Positions 52,331-62,373 of a stretch of 64,000 nt of DNA are shown here, in pieces. A program made the translations under genes and the position numbers. The notes below the pieces were generated by a model that was given only the letters and a program-made list of their open reading frames with translations, did no database searches and had not been told where the DNA came from. The number at the start of each line of letters is the position of its first letter. Within the stretch, counting starts at the first letter, position 1. The stretch comes from Solibacillus isronensis (GTDB lineage: Bacteria > Bacillota > Bacilli > Bacillales_A > Planococcaceae), in contig NZ_FVZN01000014.1 of the NCBI RefSeq assembly GCF_900168685.1, positions 248,001 to 312,000 of the forward strand. Direction: 5' to 3'.

Positions 52331-53632
52331 TTGAAGAAGCTAACGACGCGTTCATTTAAAACCATTGCAGCAACACTTGCGCTAGTGCTATTTGTTCAAA
52401 TACCGGCAGCATCTGCAGCAACATTAGATGAACTTAAAAAAGAGCGCAGTCAACTCGAAGCAGAAAAGAAATCAATCAATAAATCTCTTGAACAAAAAAC
52501 AAATGAAATTCAAACAAATCAAAATAGACAGCAGAAAATCATTTCACAGCTGGAGCAACTTGGTGCAGAAATTAATGAAACGAACCATAAAATTGCCGTT
52601 GTCGAATTGGATATTGAAATTGCAAACGAAGAAATTTCTATTTTAGAAGATCAAATCGCAGAATTAAAAGAGAAGATCGAACAGCGAAATGAGCTATTGC
52701 GTGAACGTGCCCGGGCAATTCAGTCATCTGGTACAGTAAGTTACCTTGACGTCCTGCTTGGAGCAAATAGTTTCGTAGATTTTATCGATCGTTTTTCTGC
52801 TGTAAGCACACTTATGGACGCTGACCGTCAAATTATGCGTGAGCAAAAAGAAGACCAGGAAAAGCTTGAAGTCCAAAAGCTGGAGCTTGTGAAGAAAAAA
52901 GAAGACCTTGAAGCGAATAAAGCGAAATTGAAAAGTTTGATGGCTTCATTAAATCAACAAAAGAAAGAAAAGAAAAAATTAGTAGCAGAGCTTGAAAAAG
53001 AAGAAGCAAAACTACGATCTGAGAAAACAGAACTTAAAGCTGAATACGATGATAAAGTAGAATTAAGTAAAGAGCTGGAAGAGAAGTTTCTTAAAGAACA
53101 GCGCCGATTAGCGGAAGTTGCCCGTCAAAAGGCATTGGAAGCTGCGGCTGCTAAAAAGAAAAAACAAAACAGCAGTAGCAATAGTTCTGTAAGTTCCGGA
53201 AACTTGCCGGTTGTTTCGGCAGGAAATTGGACAAGACCTGCAGCTGGCCGTTTTACATCAGGGTTCGGACGACGTGATATTGGACCAATCGGAAGTAAAA
53301 ATCACTTAGGAATTGACATTGCCAACTCAATCGGTACACCGGTTGTTGCAGCAGCGGATGGTGTTGTTTCGTATGTTGGATCGATGAATGGTTACGGTAA
53401 TGTTGTAATGGTTACTCACTCGATTGAAGGACAATTATTCACTACAACGTATGCCCATTTAAGCGGATTTAACACGAGTGTCGGGGCATCTGTTTCAAAA
53501 GGTCAGCAAATTGCACGACTTGGGAATTCAGGTAACTCAACAGGACCTCATGTACACTTTGAGATCCATGTCGGTGAATGGAACGGCAGTCGTTCAAACG
53601 CCGTAAACCCATTAAATTATATTTCACTGTAA
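52331..53632 (+). CDS. Secreted coiled-coil M23 peptidase, likely FtsEX-activated hydrolase (EnvC/PcsB-like layout)
   Basis: 433 residues from TTG 52331 (ribosome site AGGGGGAAA). A signal peptide (1-29, ASAA) is followed by long coiled coils (about 30-265), a Ser/Asn linker, and an M23 LytM domain (about 310-430). Zinc ligands are visible in HLGID and HVHFE. B. subtilis FtsEX activates CwlO, an NlpC/P60 enzyme. Here the adjacent candidate is instead an M23 enzyme, closer to EnvC in layout, but with an apparently intact active site. A hairpin AGTGGCT/AGCCACT (52269-52301) lies in the gap after ftsX and may tune read-through. Partnership is inferred from adjacency. Confidence 0.88.
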   Translation: MKKLTTRSFKTIAATLALVLFVQIPAASAATLDELKKERSQLEAEKKSINKSLEQKTNEIQTNQNRQQKIISQLEQLGAEINETNHKIAVVELDIEIANEEISILEDQIAELKEKIEQRNELLRERARAIQSSGTVSYLDVLLGANSFVDFIDRFSAVSTLMDADRQIMREQKEDQEKLEVQKLELVKKKEDLEANKAKLKSLMASLNQQKKEKKKLVAELEKEEAKLRSEKTELKAEYDDKVELSKELEEKFLKEQRRLAEVARQKALEAAAAKKKKQNSSSNSSVSSGNLPVVSAGNWTRPAAGRFTSGFGRRDIGPIGSKNHLGIDIANSIGTPVVAAADGVVSYVGSMNGYGNVVMVTHSIEGQLFTTTYAHLSGFNTSVGASVSKGQQIARLGNSGNSTGPHVHFEIHVGEWNGSRSNAVNPLNYISL

Positions 53633-53640
53633 ACATAGAG

Positions 53641-53677
53641 AAAAGACCAAACTTTAATTAAAGTTTGGTCTTTTTAT
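53641..53677. terminator. Bidirectional terminator
   Basis: AAAGACCAAACTTT / AAAGTTTGGTCTTT (53642-53673) with T-runs on both strands. It serves the M23 gene and overlaps the 3' end of the minus-strand GGDEF gene. Confidence 0.93.
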
Positions 53678-55358
53678 GTGTGTATGAAGGAAGGTTGGAA
53701 GAGTTAACGTTATATAATTTATAGCAATTTTTCCCGCTTTCTTTAGCCTCGTATAGAGCAATATCAGCTTTTTTCATTAAACTGGATTCAGTAATAGTTC
53801 GTTGACTAGATGCCAATGCGATGCCCATGCTCGTTGTAACCGTTAAGGTATGACCGTTCAGTTTCCATGGCTGCCGGATAGCGTGGTTGATTCTTTCTGC
53901 AATTTCTATCGCATTATTAGAGCTTTGAATGTTAGAGAGTAGAATAACAAATTCATCTCCGCCTAATCTTGCCACCATGTCATGATTACGGATGGTTGAT
54001 TTAATACGAGAACCAAATTCTTTAATAACCGCATCTCCTGTATCATGGCCATAAGTATCGTTAATCAGTTTAAAATGGTCAATATCTAAAAGTATTAGAG
54101 CGAGAGGTGTATTATTTGTTAGAAACTGTTCCTTTGCAAAGGCAAATTGTTCTTTAAAAAATAATCGATTTGGAAGATCTGTTAAACTATCGTGATAAGC
54201 AAAATATTTCAATTTGGATTCATATTCTCTTCTTAAGGTTATGTCTCTAGTGAGCACAACCAGATGCTGAAAAGTATTATTATGGTTGAACACCGGATTT
54301 CCGATCGATTCACACCAAATCATATCTCCTTCAGCATTTTTTTGTCTAAACTGAATTGTAAAGGGTTCACCTGAACTGATCGAGTTACGGACAATTTCCA
54401 CTAAATGTTCCTGATCATCTGCATGAACATTATGAAGAAAACTTTTCTTAAGATACTCCTGATGGTAGTAACCTAATATATTTTTATAAGATGGGGAAAC
54501 ATATGTGATTTCTCCGTCTTTATTAACAAGTGTAATTAAGTCATGGGCATTCTCTGCGATAATTCGAAAGCGTTTTTCACTTTCTTCCAGCTTGTTCATG
54601 CTCTGTAACTGTTCAGTGAAATCTTTCAAAATTCCGTATAATCCAATGATTTTCTCATCGATGATAAGTGGAATAATTTTAAAAATGATGTTAACTTGCT
54701 CGCCATTTTTATTTTTAAAGATTAAATCTCCACTTTGATTAGTTCCTTTAAGTGCTTCGTTTATCAGATTATCAAAATTGCCTGTATCTTCTTTGTCTAA
54801 TAACTCTTTAAGCGGTTTTCCAAATAACTCTTTTATTTTATACCCGGTAATATGTTCACTCGCTTCATTTCCATCAGTTATATAACCCTTTTTATTTAAT
54901 ATAAAAATGCCGTCTGTATTATGGAAAAATAAAGAGTGGTAACGCTCATTACTTTCAGCCAGTCCACTTATCATTTCCATTGCATTTGAGAGCGCATTTC
55001 TTTCATTTGTAATATCTCGTACAACCGCTATGATTCGATCAACTGTACCTTTTTCATCAAAGTAAGGGCTTAAATCGGTTTCAGCATAATATTTTATACC
55101 ATTCTCTTCGTAAACCTCTTCATAAGTATAGCTTTTTTGACTTTCAACAACTTTGCTGTATTGCTTATATAAAAATTTTGCTTTTTCCTTTGGTTCAATC
55201 TCCATAATGCTTGAGCCAATAATCTGGTTAGACAAATTTAAACGCTCCATTGCAGCGGTATTAATGAACTGAAAACGAAAATCATAGTTTACAACTTCAA
55301 AAATAAAGACCATATCTTTAATACCGTTCATTAAAACTTCTTTATAAAATTTCTCCAT
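53658..55358 (-). CDS. PAS-GGDEF diguanylate cyclase
   Basis: 566 residues from ATG 55358 (site AAGGGGA). The in-frame ATG at 55454 would overlap the upstream gene and has no better site. Three PAS-type sensory domains lie at about 5-125, 135-255 and 260-390. A GGDEF domain follows with intact RLGGDEFVILL and the LTDLPNR start. No transmembrane segment, so it is cytosolic. It should make c-di-GMP. No clear RxxD inhibition site is noted. It lies 25 bp after the EAL protein gene, so the two are one operon with opposed activities. Confidence 0.9.
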   Translation of the reverse strand: MEKFYKEVLMNGIKDMVFIFEVVNYDFRFQFINTAAMERLNLSNQIIGSSIMEIEPKEKAKFLYKQYSKVVESQKSYTYEEVYEENGIKYYAETDLSPYFDEKGTVDRIIAVVRDITNERNALSNAMEMISGLAESNERYHSLFFHNTDGIFILNKKGYITDGNEASEHITGYKIKELFGKPLKELLDKEDTGNFDNLINEALKGTNQSGDLIFKNKNGEQVNIIFKIIPLIIDEKIIGLYGILKDFTEQLQSMNKLEESEKRFRIIAENAHDLITLVNKDGEITYVSPSYKNILGYYHQEYLKKSFLHNVHADDQEHLVEIVRNSISSGEPFTIQFRQKNAEGDMIWCESIGNPVFNHNNTFQHLVVLTRDITLRREYESKLKYFAYHDSLTDLPNRLFFKEQFAFAKEQFLTNNTPLALILLDIDHFKLINDTYGHDTGDAVIKEFGSRIKSTIRNHDMVARLGGDEFVILLSNIQSSNNAIEIAERINHAIRQPWKLNGHTLTVTTSMGIALASSQRTITESSLMKKADIALYEAKESGKNCYKLYNVNSSNLPSYTHKKTKL

Positions 55359-55383
55359 AAAAGTTCCCCTTGTTTTAACTGGA

Positions 55384-58353
55384 CTAAAATTTATTTCTTC
55401 TGAAGTAAGTATGGGCATCTTCATAGATAAAGTCAGTGTTTGGAATTTTTTCATTATTCCTAATTATTGTACTTAATTTATTAATAATAGAAGCTAATCG
55501 ATTTTCCGTCAATTGATTCACTTTAATGGGCACTCCGTAAGAATAGACTTCCGCAAACTCTTCATTTATCCATCTTAACTCGCCATTTAATTCAAATTCT
55601 TCATCCAGAAGGGTGAAACTAATATGAAATTTCATATCCATATTGATGGGAAGTTTCAAATTTGATAAGACGTTCAAACCGCCAAGACTTATATTTCTAA
55701 TTAAAATAGGAGTTTTACCTAATTGGACCGGTTTACCATTCAGCTCGACAATAGATAAGTTACCCGGTATAGGAAACGGGAATTCCAGTCGGAAAAACTT
55801 TCTTCGTTCTTCAATAATTTGCTTAGTATTTGATTTTTGCGGTTTTAAGTAGCCAATTACTAGAATTTTTTCAAATTGATCAATTTTTACAGGTTTTGAA
55901 AAAAGGTAACCTTGAATAATGTCACAATCTATTTGTTTCAGAAAATTTAATTGCTCAAGTTCTTCTACACCTTCAGCAACGATATTTAATCCCAATAATT
56001 TTCCTAAGTGTAAAGTAGCCGATATGATGGCATTATCAATTTCGTTTTTGTAATTGATGTTTTGAATAAATAATTTATCTATTTTGATTGTATCCGGTTT
56101 AAATTGACGTATCGAAGCAAGCGAGGCATAGCCTGTACCAAAATCGTCAATGGCAATACGTATCCCCATTTCCTTTAGCCGTTGAATAATGGAATAAGTT
56201 CCTATTTCGGAATTTACTATCGTATTTTCAGTAATTTCGAACTCAAGAAATTGTGGATCAATTTGATACTTCTCAATTTGAGCTTTAACAAAATCAAATA
56301 AATCAGTCTTCATAAATCGAATTGGTGGAATATTTATCGCAATCGGTTTAAGGGGCAATCCCTTTTCTTTCCATTCATATAAATATTGACAGACTTTTTC
56401 AATGACCCAATCAGTAATTGTATTAATCATATGATTTTCTTCCGCAAGTGGAATAAATTCTCCAGGAGAAATCATAACCCACTCTTTATGATTCCAGCGT
56501 ATTAATGCTTCAGCTCCGCATAGTTTTCCATGTTTTGGTTCAACTTGCGGCTGAAAGTACAATTCAAACTCTTCATTAATAATTGCTTTTCGCATGTCTC
56601 GATCTAAAACATATTTTTTATAAGAAGAAATGTCCGCTAAATGAGAGGATAATTGATAGGTGTTTCTGCCTTCTTTTTTGGCTTGATAGAGGGCTGTATG
56701 TGCATTTTCCAATAAAATATTTTTCTCTTTACCTTCCTCAGGGAAAAAAGTAATGCCGATACTCGTAGAAATATTTATTTCATAGCCTTGAATGATAAAA
56801 GGCTCACTAATTTTATTAATTATATTTTGCGCTAACTGATACACGTTATTTTTATCGTTATAATTCTTATAAATCATTATGAAATCGTTACTGCTTAAAC
56901 GTGCTAAATATCCGGTATGTGGCATCAGTTTGCCAAAGTTATCGGCAATGAACTTCAATGCTAGGTCACCGATTGAATAGCCTAATGAATCGTTAATAAT
57001 ATTAAAGCGATCTAAATCTAGACAGAGGACTGCAAAACTTTCATCATATTTACACATATGATCCAGTTGTTCAAAGAGCGATTTTTGATTGGGAAGTCCT
57101 GTTAGTGTCTCGTAATTTGCTAAATAATCTAGCTGTGCTTTCAGTTCCATTTCTTGCGTAATATCCGTAACGAGTCCAAAAATATATGAAATTTCCCCGT
57201 TTATATTGATTTCCGGTACAACTTCTTCCAAAAGCCATTTGATTTTTCCGCTTCCGCTTATAAATTGATAAATAGTTTGTAAACTTTCTCCAGCCTCTAC
57301 TTTTTTTATCGCACTATCTAGTTGGGAAACAGAATTTGGATGGACCATTTCATACCAAGTATCCGGATTATCGTACAATTTAGAGATAGGAATATCGACT
57401 ATATTTTCCAATCCTTTAGAGGCAAATACAAAACTCGCGTCACTTGCATCGCGAACCCAAATACCCGAGGAAAGATTATTAAAGATTTTTTTGTAGTTTT
57501 CATTTTGTTCAATTATTTGATTCTCCAGTTCAATTTGCTGAGTTACATCACGAATAACACCGATAATTTTATGAGGTTTCTGATTCTCAAATAACACTTC
57601 AGCATGAACTTTAATATACTTTATCTCGTTAGTTTTCCCGTGATAAATCCTAAATTGATTTGTATAGTTTTTCCCAAATTTAATTGCTTCATTAATCTTT
57701 TGATAGGCATGTTCGTAATCTTCCGGATGAACTAACTTATAAGGATCGCCCATATGCATATACAGATCAGGTTCTAAACCAAAGATTCGATAAAAGTTTT
57801 CTGAACAAAATAAATGATCGTTTTCAATCAAGTACTCCCAGCTTCCGATTTTTGCAATTTGCTGGGCATGTTTTAAATGGTTTTTATGCGATTCCAGCTG
57901 TTCAGTTAAAATAATTTGATCCGAAACATCGATAGCGCTTAAAAAAACTCCTTCTACTACATGATCGATTGTTATAGGGATTAAAGTTAGGGCAAGCGTT
58001 GATTTTTGATTGTTTTTATTTTTTGTCTCAATCATGCACTTTTCGGATTTTCCGCTTAGTGTTTGTTTGAAAACATCTGATAAAATTTTATATGTAGGTT
58101 CAGTTAAAACAGTTTGAAAATCCTTTAATTTATTTATTGTTTTTCCGAAAAATAAACTTACTCTTTTATTATCTGAAGTGATTATTTCTGCATTATTTGA
58201 AAAGATAAAAATAAAGTCAGGATGATTATTTACAATGGATGTATAGTAATTTAACAGCTCATTATTTTCGATTTTGGTATTAGCATAATTTTGGGAAGAC
58301 TCATTCTTAGAAAAAAACTGTTTAAATTTATTTATTTTATTATCTTTATTCAT
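55384..58353 (-). CDS. PAS-GGDEF(degenerate)-EAL-PilZ c-di-GMP phosphodiesterase
   Basis: 989 residues (ribosome site GGGGGGA). PAS domains occupy about 25-140, 150-275 and 280-400. The GGDEF domain is degenerate (RLSSNDFIMIY replaces GGDEF), so cyclase activity is unlikely. The EAL domain (about 590-840) keeps AEALIRWNH, FEITENTIV, IDDFGTGYASL, IKIDKLFI, VAEGVE and QGYLFSKP, thus likely active. A C-terminal PilZ domain (about 860-970) has RRKFFR and RNISLGG. The protein can sense, bind and cleave c-di-GMP. Domain order is unusual in carrying PilZ after EAL. Confidence 0.92.
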   Translation of the reverse strand: MNKDNKINKFKQFFSKNESSQNYANTKIENNELLNYYTSIVNNHPDFIFIFSNNAEIITSDNKRVSLFFGKTINKLKDFQTVLTEPTYKILSDVFKQTLSGKSEKCMIETKNKNNQKSTLALTLIPITIDHVVEGVFLSAIDVSDQIILTEQLESHKNHLKHAQQIAKIGSWEYLIENDHLFCSENFYRIFGLEPDLYMHMGDPYKLVHPEDYEHAYQKINEAIKFGKNYTNQFRIYHGKTNEIKYIKVHAEVLFENQKPHKIIGVIRDVTQQIELENQIIEQNENYKKIFNNLSSGIWVRDASDASFVFASKGLENIVDIPISKLYDNPDTWYEMVHPNSVSQLDSAIKKVEAGESLQTIYQFISGSGKIKWLLEEVVPEININGEISYIFGLVTDITQEMELKAQLDYLANYETLTGLPNQKSLFEQLDHMCKYDESFAVLCLDLDRFNIINDSLGYSIGDLALKFIADNFGKLMPHTGYLARLSSNDFIMIYKNYNDKNNVYQLAQNIINKISEPFIIQGYEINISTSIGITFFPEEGKEKNILLENAHTALYQAKKEGRNTYQLSSHLADISSYKKYVLDRDMRKAIINEEFELYFQPQVEPKHGKLCGAEALIRWNHKEWVMISPGEFIPLAEENHMINTITDWVIEKVCQYLYEWKEKGLPLKPIAINIPPIRFMKTDLFDFVKAQIEKYQIDPQFLEFEITENTIVNSEIGTYSIIQRLKEMGIRIAIDDFGTGYASLASIRQFKPDTIKIDKLFIQNINYKNEIDNAIISATLHLGKLLGLNIVAEGVEELEQLNFLKQIDCDIIQGYLFSKPVKIDQFEKILVIGYLKPQKSNTKQIIEERRKFFRLEFPFPIPGNLSIVELNGKPVQLGKTPILIRNISLGGLNVLSNLKLPINMDMKFHISFTLLDEEFELNGELRWINEEFAEVYSYGVPIKVNQLTENRLASIINKLSTIIRNNEKIPNTDFIYEDAHTYFRRNKF

Positions 58354-58736
58354 AAAATCCCCCCTATAAATACTTGATTTAACAATACGCCTGTATACAA
58401 ATAGTAGTTATAAAAACTCTGCGATAAAACGAGATAATATGCCTTTTATTTTGTTAAATATATGTACATATAAAAATTCAATTGTCTAATATGTTTTTAT
58501 TGAAAAAAACAGGACTATTGTATTAAGATTATGTATTTAGAACAAAATATGTATATTTTAAATACCCGTTTTTTTTAATAAGTAATCACATTTGATGAAA
58601 TTAAATTTAAATTATTATCAAAATGAGACAATACATCATTAAATCAATGACAATTCAAAAGAAATTTTTCCAGTTTGAATAATTACCTGAAAGTTATGAT
58701 AATGTACTAGTAGGAAGAAATTGTGGGGTGATGTTG
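58354..58736. other. Divergent gap between the EAL gene and the ResA-like gene
   Basis: 383 bp, very AT-rich. The only supported element is the plus-strand promoter at 58675-58703. The minus-strand promoter was not identified. Confidence 0.5.
58675..58703 (+). promoter_or_regulatory. Sigma-A-type promoter
   Basis: TTGAAT (58675-58680), 17 bp, GATAAT (58698-58703), 34 bp before the ResA-like start. Confidence 0.55.
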
Positions 58737-59309
58737 ATGAAAAAAAATATTGGAACCGGTATTATTTTAGTGCTTGTCATCACAATGCTTGGTACTTACA
58801 TAAAAGCTGAAATCAATCAAAGTACGACAATCAACGAACATGCAATAGGAAAAGAAGTTGAATTGGGCGAAGAGGTGGGCCTTGAAAAAGGTCAGTTTGC
58901 GCCGGATTTTACATTATATAATTTAAAAGGCGAGCCACTGACACTTTCGGAGTTGAGAGGGAAGCGGGTCGTACTGAATTTCTGGGCAACGTGGTGTCCG
59001 CCTTGTGAAGCGGAAATGCCGCATATGCAAAAATATTACGAAAAATACCGTGAAGAAGACAATGTGGAAATTGTCGGTGTCAATATGACGTATGCAAACG
59101 AAAAGCTGGAGCGTGTGGAGCAGTTTTTAAAAAGCTATGATATTACCTTTCCAATCTTACTGGAACAATCAGAAGCTGTCGCCTTTCAATATGAAATTTT
59201 GACAATGCCTACAACGTATATGATTGATTCGGCGGGGAAAATACAAAAACAAATAATTGGCCCGCTGGATTTGAATGCATTGCGGGAAAATGTGATACAA
59301 CTTGATTAA
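58737..59309 (+). CDS. Membrane-anchored thiol-disulfide oxidoreductase (ResA-like)
   Basis: 190 residues from ATG 58737 (site GTGGGG). A single N-terminal anchor (about 4-22) is followed by a thioredoxin fold with the CxxC in NFWATWCPPCEAEMP (about 85) and the cis-proline loop MPTTY. TlpA/ResA proteins reduce disulfides outside the membrane, for example in cytochrome c maturation. No cytochrome genes adjoin it, so the substrate is open. It lies 108 bp before the CtpB-like gene, probably separately expressed. Confidence 0.88.
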   Translation: MKKNIGTGIILVLVITMLGTYIKAEINQSTTINEHAIGKEVELGEEVGLEKGQFAPDFTLYNLKGEPLTLSELRGKRVVLNFWATWCPPCEAEMPHMQKYYEKYREEDNVEIVGVNMTYANEKLERVEQFLKSYDITFPILLEQSEAVAFQYEILTMPTTYMIDSAGKIQKQIIGPLDLNALRENVIQLD

Positions 59310-59417
59310 GCTTGAGGAAAGCACAGACCTGCATCTTAAATTGTGACGTATAAATTCGACTTTATAAGTATGAAACTTTCATTCGCTTCATAAATTTTAT
59401 GGAACGGAGGAGAATTC

Positions 59418-60845
59418 GTGCGGAAAAGTCGGATTTTTTTATTAGTAGTTGTGATGGTATGTATCGGTATAATTGTTTATGGTGTTATGAAAATCAAGGC
59501 ACAGCCACAAGAGGAACAGGCAGATTTTGCGGTAGTCAATGAACTGCATGAGTTAATTACGAGCGAATCAGTTTATGATATCAACTCGGAAAAATTGGTG
59601 GAAGGTGCACTGCGAGGGATGGCAAATGCAATAAATGACCCCTACAGTACGTATTATTCGGAACAAGAAGCAGCATTACATAAACAAACGCTCGCAAGTG
59701 AACGAATCGGAATTGGTGTTGAGTTGGCAGAAGCAAATGGCAAGATTATTGTCGTGGCTCCTATTAAAGCATCGCCTGCAGAAAAAGCGGGTATTCGACC
59801 ATTGGATGAGATTATACAAATTAATGAAGTACGACTTGACGGAAAATCTATGGGGGAAGTTCGTAAGTTGATGTATGGCAAGGAAGGGGAAGCAGTTGAA
59901 CTTGTCATTTACCGACCGGAACTGGACCAGCATTTAAAGTTGGTCATGAAAAGAGAACGTTTGAAAAATGATACGGTGGAAGCTGAAGTTCTTGAAGTAG
60001 AGGGTAGAAAACTCGGCTATATAACGATCAATCTTTTTGGTGAAAAAACAGCAGAAGAATGGAAAGAGGCTCTTGATGGGGTAATTAAAGAGGAAGTGGA
60101 AGGGTTAATCATTGATGTGAGGGACAATCCAGGTGGCTATTTACATAGTGTGGCCCAAATGATGAGCATGTTCGAGCAAAAGGAAAAAATCTTTGCGTAT
60201 ATGCAAAATCATGATGGTGTAACAGAGCCACTGAAAACAAAGGAAGTGGAACAGTTCCAGCCTTATGTAAATTGGCTGCGTGACACGCCTTTAACACTTA
60301 TCCAAAATGAAGGTAGCGCATCAGCTAGTGAAGTGTTTGCGGGTGCCCTGCAGGACTGGAAACGTTCGGTCATTATTGGGGTGACGAGCTTCGGTAAAGG
60401 AACGGTTCAACAAACATGGGACCTTCAAAATGGCGGAGAAGTAAAATTATCGACGAATAAATGGCTTACACCTTCTAAAAAGTGGATCCATGATGTCGGG
60501 ATTGAACCGGATGTAGAAGTGACGCAGCATCCTCTTTACAGTGTAGAAACAAAAATACTGAAAGGGCGTTATGAAGAGGGAGAATACAGTGAAGAAGTTG
60601 CCTACAGCCAGCGTATTTTAAGTGAACTGGGCTATGCTATCAGCCGGACAGACGGATTCTTTGATGAGGATACAGCACAGGAAGTAGAAAGCTTCAGAAA
60701 AAAGCATGATATTGCAGAAGGAAAATATATGGATGAAGTATTTTTCCATGAATTAACGAAAGAACTGCAAACATTCAAACAGTCGAAAGTAAACGACATG
60801 CAGCTGCAGATGGCGATTAGTTATATTATGCATCAGTTTGAGTGA
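59418..60845 (+). CDS. S41 carboxyl-terminal processing protease, CtpB-like
   Basis: 475 residues from GTG 59418 (site GGAGGAG). N-terminal anchor (5-25), PDZ domain (about 95-175; GIGVELAE, AEKAGIRPLDEIIQIN), and S41 core with nucleophile Ser in NEGSASASEVFAGAL and Lys in SFGKGTVQQ. A C-terminal peptidoglycan-binding-type helix bundle (about 395-460; LSELGY...DGFFDEDTAQEVESFRKKH) completes it. In B. subtilis ctpB lies next to ftsX/minJ and cleaves SpoIVFA. Here the position is the same. Sporulation in this organism is not shown by the window. Confidence 0.92.
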   Translation: MRKSRIFLLVVVMVCIGIIVYGVMKIKAQPQEEQADFAVVNELHELITSESVYDINSEKLVEGALRGMANAINDPYSTYYSEQEAALHKQTLASERIGIGVELAEANGKIIVVAPIKASPAEKAGIRPLDEIIQINEVRLDGKSMGEVRKLMYGKEGEAVELVIYRPELDQHLKLVMKRERLKNDTVEAEVLEVEGRKLGYITINLFGEKTAEEWKEALDGVIKEEVEGLIIDVRDNPGGYLHSVAQMMSMFEQKEKIFAYMQNHDGVTEPLKTKEVEQFQPYVNWLRDTPLTLIQNEGSASASEVFAGALQDWKRSVIIGVTSFGKGTVQQTWDLQNGGEVKLSTNKWLTPSKKWIHDVGIEPDVEVTQHPLYSVETKILKGRYEEGEYSEEVAYSQRILSELGYAISRTDGFFDEDTAQEVESFRKKHDIAEGKYMDEVFFHELTKELQTFKQSKVNDMQLQMAISYIMHQFE

Positions 60846-60866
60846 AGGATAGTGTAAAAGATATTA

Positions 60867-60899
60867 AAAGCTCGTTTCTTAACGAAATGGGCTTTTTTA
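60867..60899 (+). terminator. Terminator after the CtpB-like gene
   Basis: AAAGCTCGTTTC / GAAATGGGCTTT stem with wobble, then TTTTA. Confidence 0.8.
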
Positions 60900-61064
60900 T
60901 TTGATTACCATTTTATTTAAGAACGATCTGAAAAAACTCCATCTTATTTACCTCCTCCTTAGATTTCCGAATCTCCCACCATGCCTTTATTTCATTTCCG
61001 GTACAAATGGGACTACGCATTCCGTAAAGGATTTGGTACAATTATTCGTACGGTAGGTGAGAAT

Positions 61065-62234
61065 ATGGATGGAACAATTTTGATTGAAATTTTAAAAGGG
61101 ATTGGCCGATTTTTTATAAATCCTTTGTTTTATATCGCCATCATTTCCGCAGTTTATTTAGGATATCGCCGAGTGAAGCGCGAACGAAGGTATTTTAACC
61201 GACGGATACTAGGTGGCTGGTCCGAGCTGAAAAATATGCTTGCGATGGGTTTTATGCTGTCCGTTATTATTTCCTTATTTAGTCTTGTAATAGGCTTAAC
61301 AGTATCGCTCGAATTATTGACAATTGTATTTATTGTGAGTTTCGCAGGTTTAATCATTTATATGTATCAATTATTATCTCCGGCGATTGTAATGGCGATT
61401 GCTTTTTGCGGAATCGTTTGGATGCAATGGCAGGATTGGTCATATACAATCGGAACTATTGAATTGGCAGGGAGAAATGTTACGGACGATCTTGTTATGA
61501 CCGTTCCAATTATGACAGGGCTCTTGCTGATGGCAGAAGGAATTTTAATTCGCCGTTATGGTGCCCGTTTTGCTTCACCGATTGTTGAGAAAACAAAGCG
61601 CGGATTAAATGGGATAGGCTATTTTAGTAAACAGCTTTGGATTTTACCTGTCTTTACTATTATTCCGGGTGAAGGCATTCAAAATTTTGCGCCTTATTGG
61701 CCACAATTTACGATCGGAGCGGAACAGTTTTCGATCATTGTTTTCCCGTTTATTATCGGATTCCAGCAAATGGTGCGCCAAAAGCTGCCGATGAATGTAT
61801 ATCCTCAAATGGGACGTTCAATTATTATGATAGGGCAATTTGTGCTGATTATCGGATTGGCCGCTTATCTCCTGCCGGTATTAGGTGCTGCAGCATTAGC
61901 ATTAGGGGCAATTTCCCGTACAATTATCGGCATTCATTATAGTCGTTCTGAGGACCGCAACAGTTATGCCGTTGTACGCAGTGATAAAGGGGTTATGATT
62001 GCCGGCATTTTACCGGATTCCCCTGCAGAGAAAATGGGACTTGTCGCAGGTGAAATTATTAAGCGTGTAAATGGACAAGATGTTTTTACAGAAGAAGATT
62101 TGTATAAGGCATTGCAGATCAATGCTGCCCATTGTCGTTTGGAAGTGCTTGATCATTCAGGTGAATTGCGTCTTGCCCAGCATGTAGTCCATCGTGATGA
62201 CAATCATAAAATCGGGTTATTAGTTGTTAGTTAA
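61065..62234 (+). CDS. minJ: Cell division topology determinant MinJ
   Basis: 389 residues from ATG 61065 (site TAGGTGAG). The ATG at 60981 has no ribosome site, and the shorter form starts like B. subtilis MinJ. Six to eight transmembrane helices (about 5-330) are followed by a C-terminal PDZ domain (about 325-385; GVMIAGILPDSPAEKMGLVAGEIIKRVNG). MinJ bridges DivIVA and MinD at the poles, and in B. subtilis it also affects swarming. It follows the CtpB-like gene as in B. subtilis. Confidence 0.92.
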   Translation: MDGTILIEILKGIGRFFINPLFYIAIISAVYLGYRRVKRERRYFNRRILGGWSELKNMLAMGFMLSVIISLFSLVIGLTVSLELLTIVFIVSFAGLIIYMYQLLSPAIVMAIAFCGIVWMQWQDWSYTIGTIELAGRNVTDDLVMTVPIMTGLLLMAEGILIRRYGARFASPIVEKTKRGLNGIGYFSKQLWILPVFTIIPGEGIQNFAPYWPQFTIGAEQFSIIVFPFIIGFQQMVRQKLPMNVYPQMGRSIIMIGQFVLIIGLAAYLLPVLGAAALALGAISRTIIGIHYSRSEDRNSYAVVRSDKGVMIAGILPDSPAEKMGLVAGEIIKRVNGQDVFTEEDLYKALQINAAHCRLEVLDHSGELRLAQHVVHRDDNHKIGLLVVS

Positions 62235-62241
62235 TTTCAAA

Positions 62242-62272
62242 AGAATCTCGGTAATTCGAGGTTCTTTTTTTG
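62242..62272 (+). terminator. minJ terminator
   Basis: AGAATCTCG (62242-62250) / CGAGGTTCT (62257-62265), then TTTTTTGG. Confidence 0.85.
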
Positions 62273-62373
62273 GGTTAAAACGGGTATAAACAAATTATGT
62301 TAAGATTAAATTGTACTAGACAGCATTGTATAACTTCAGAAATTTTTATCGTTTTTGGTAGGGGTGAGTGGTT

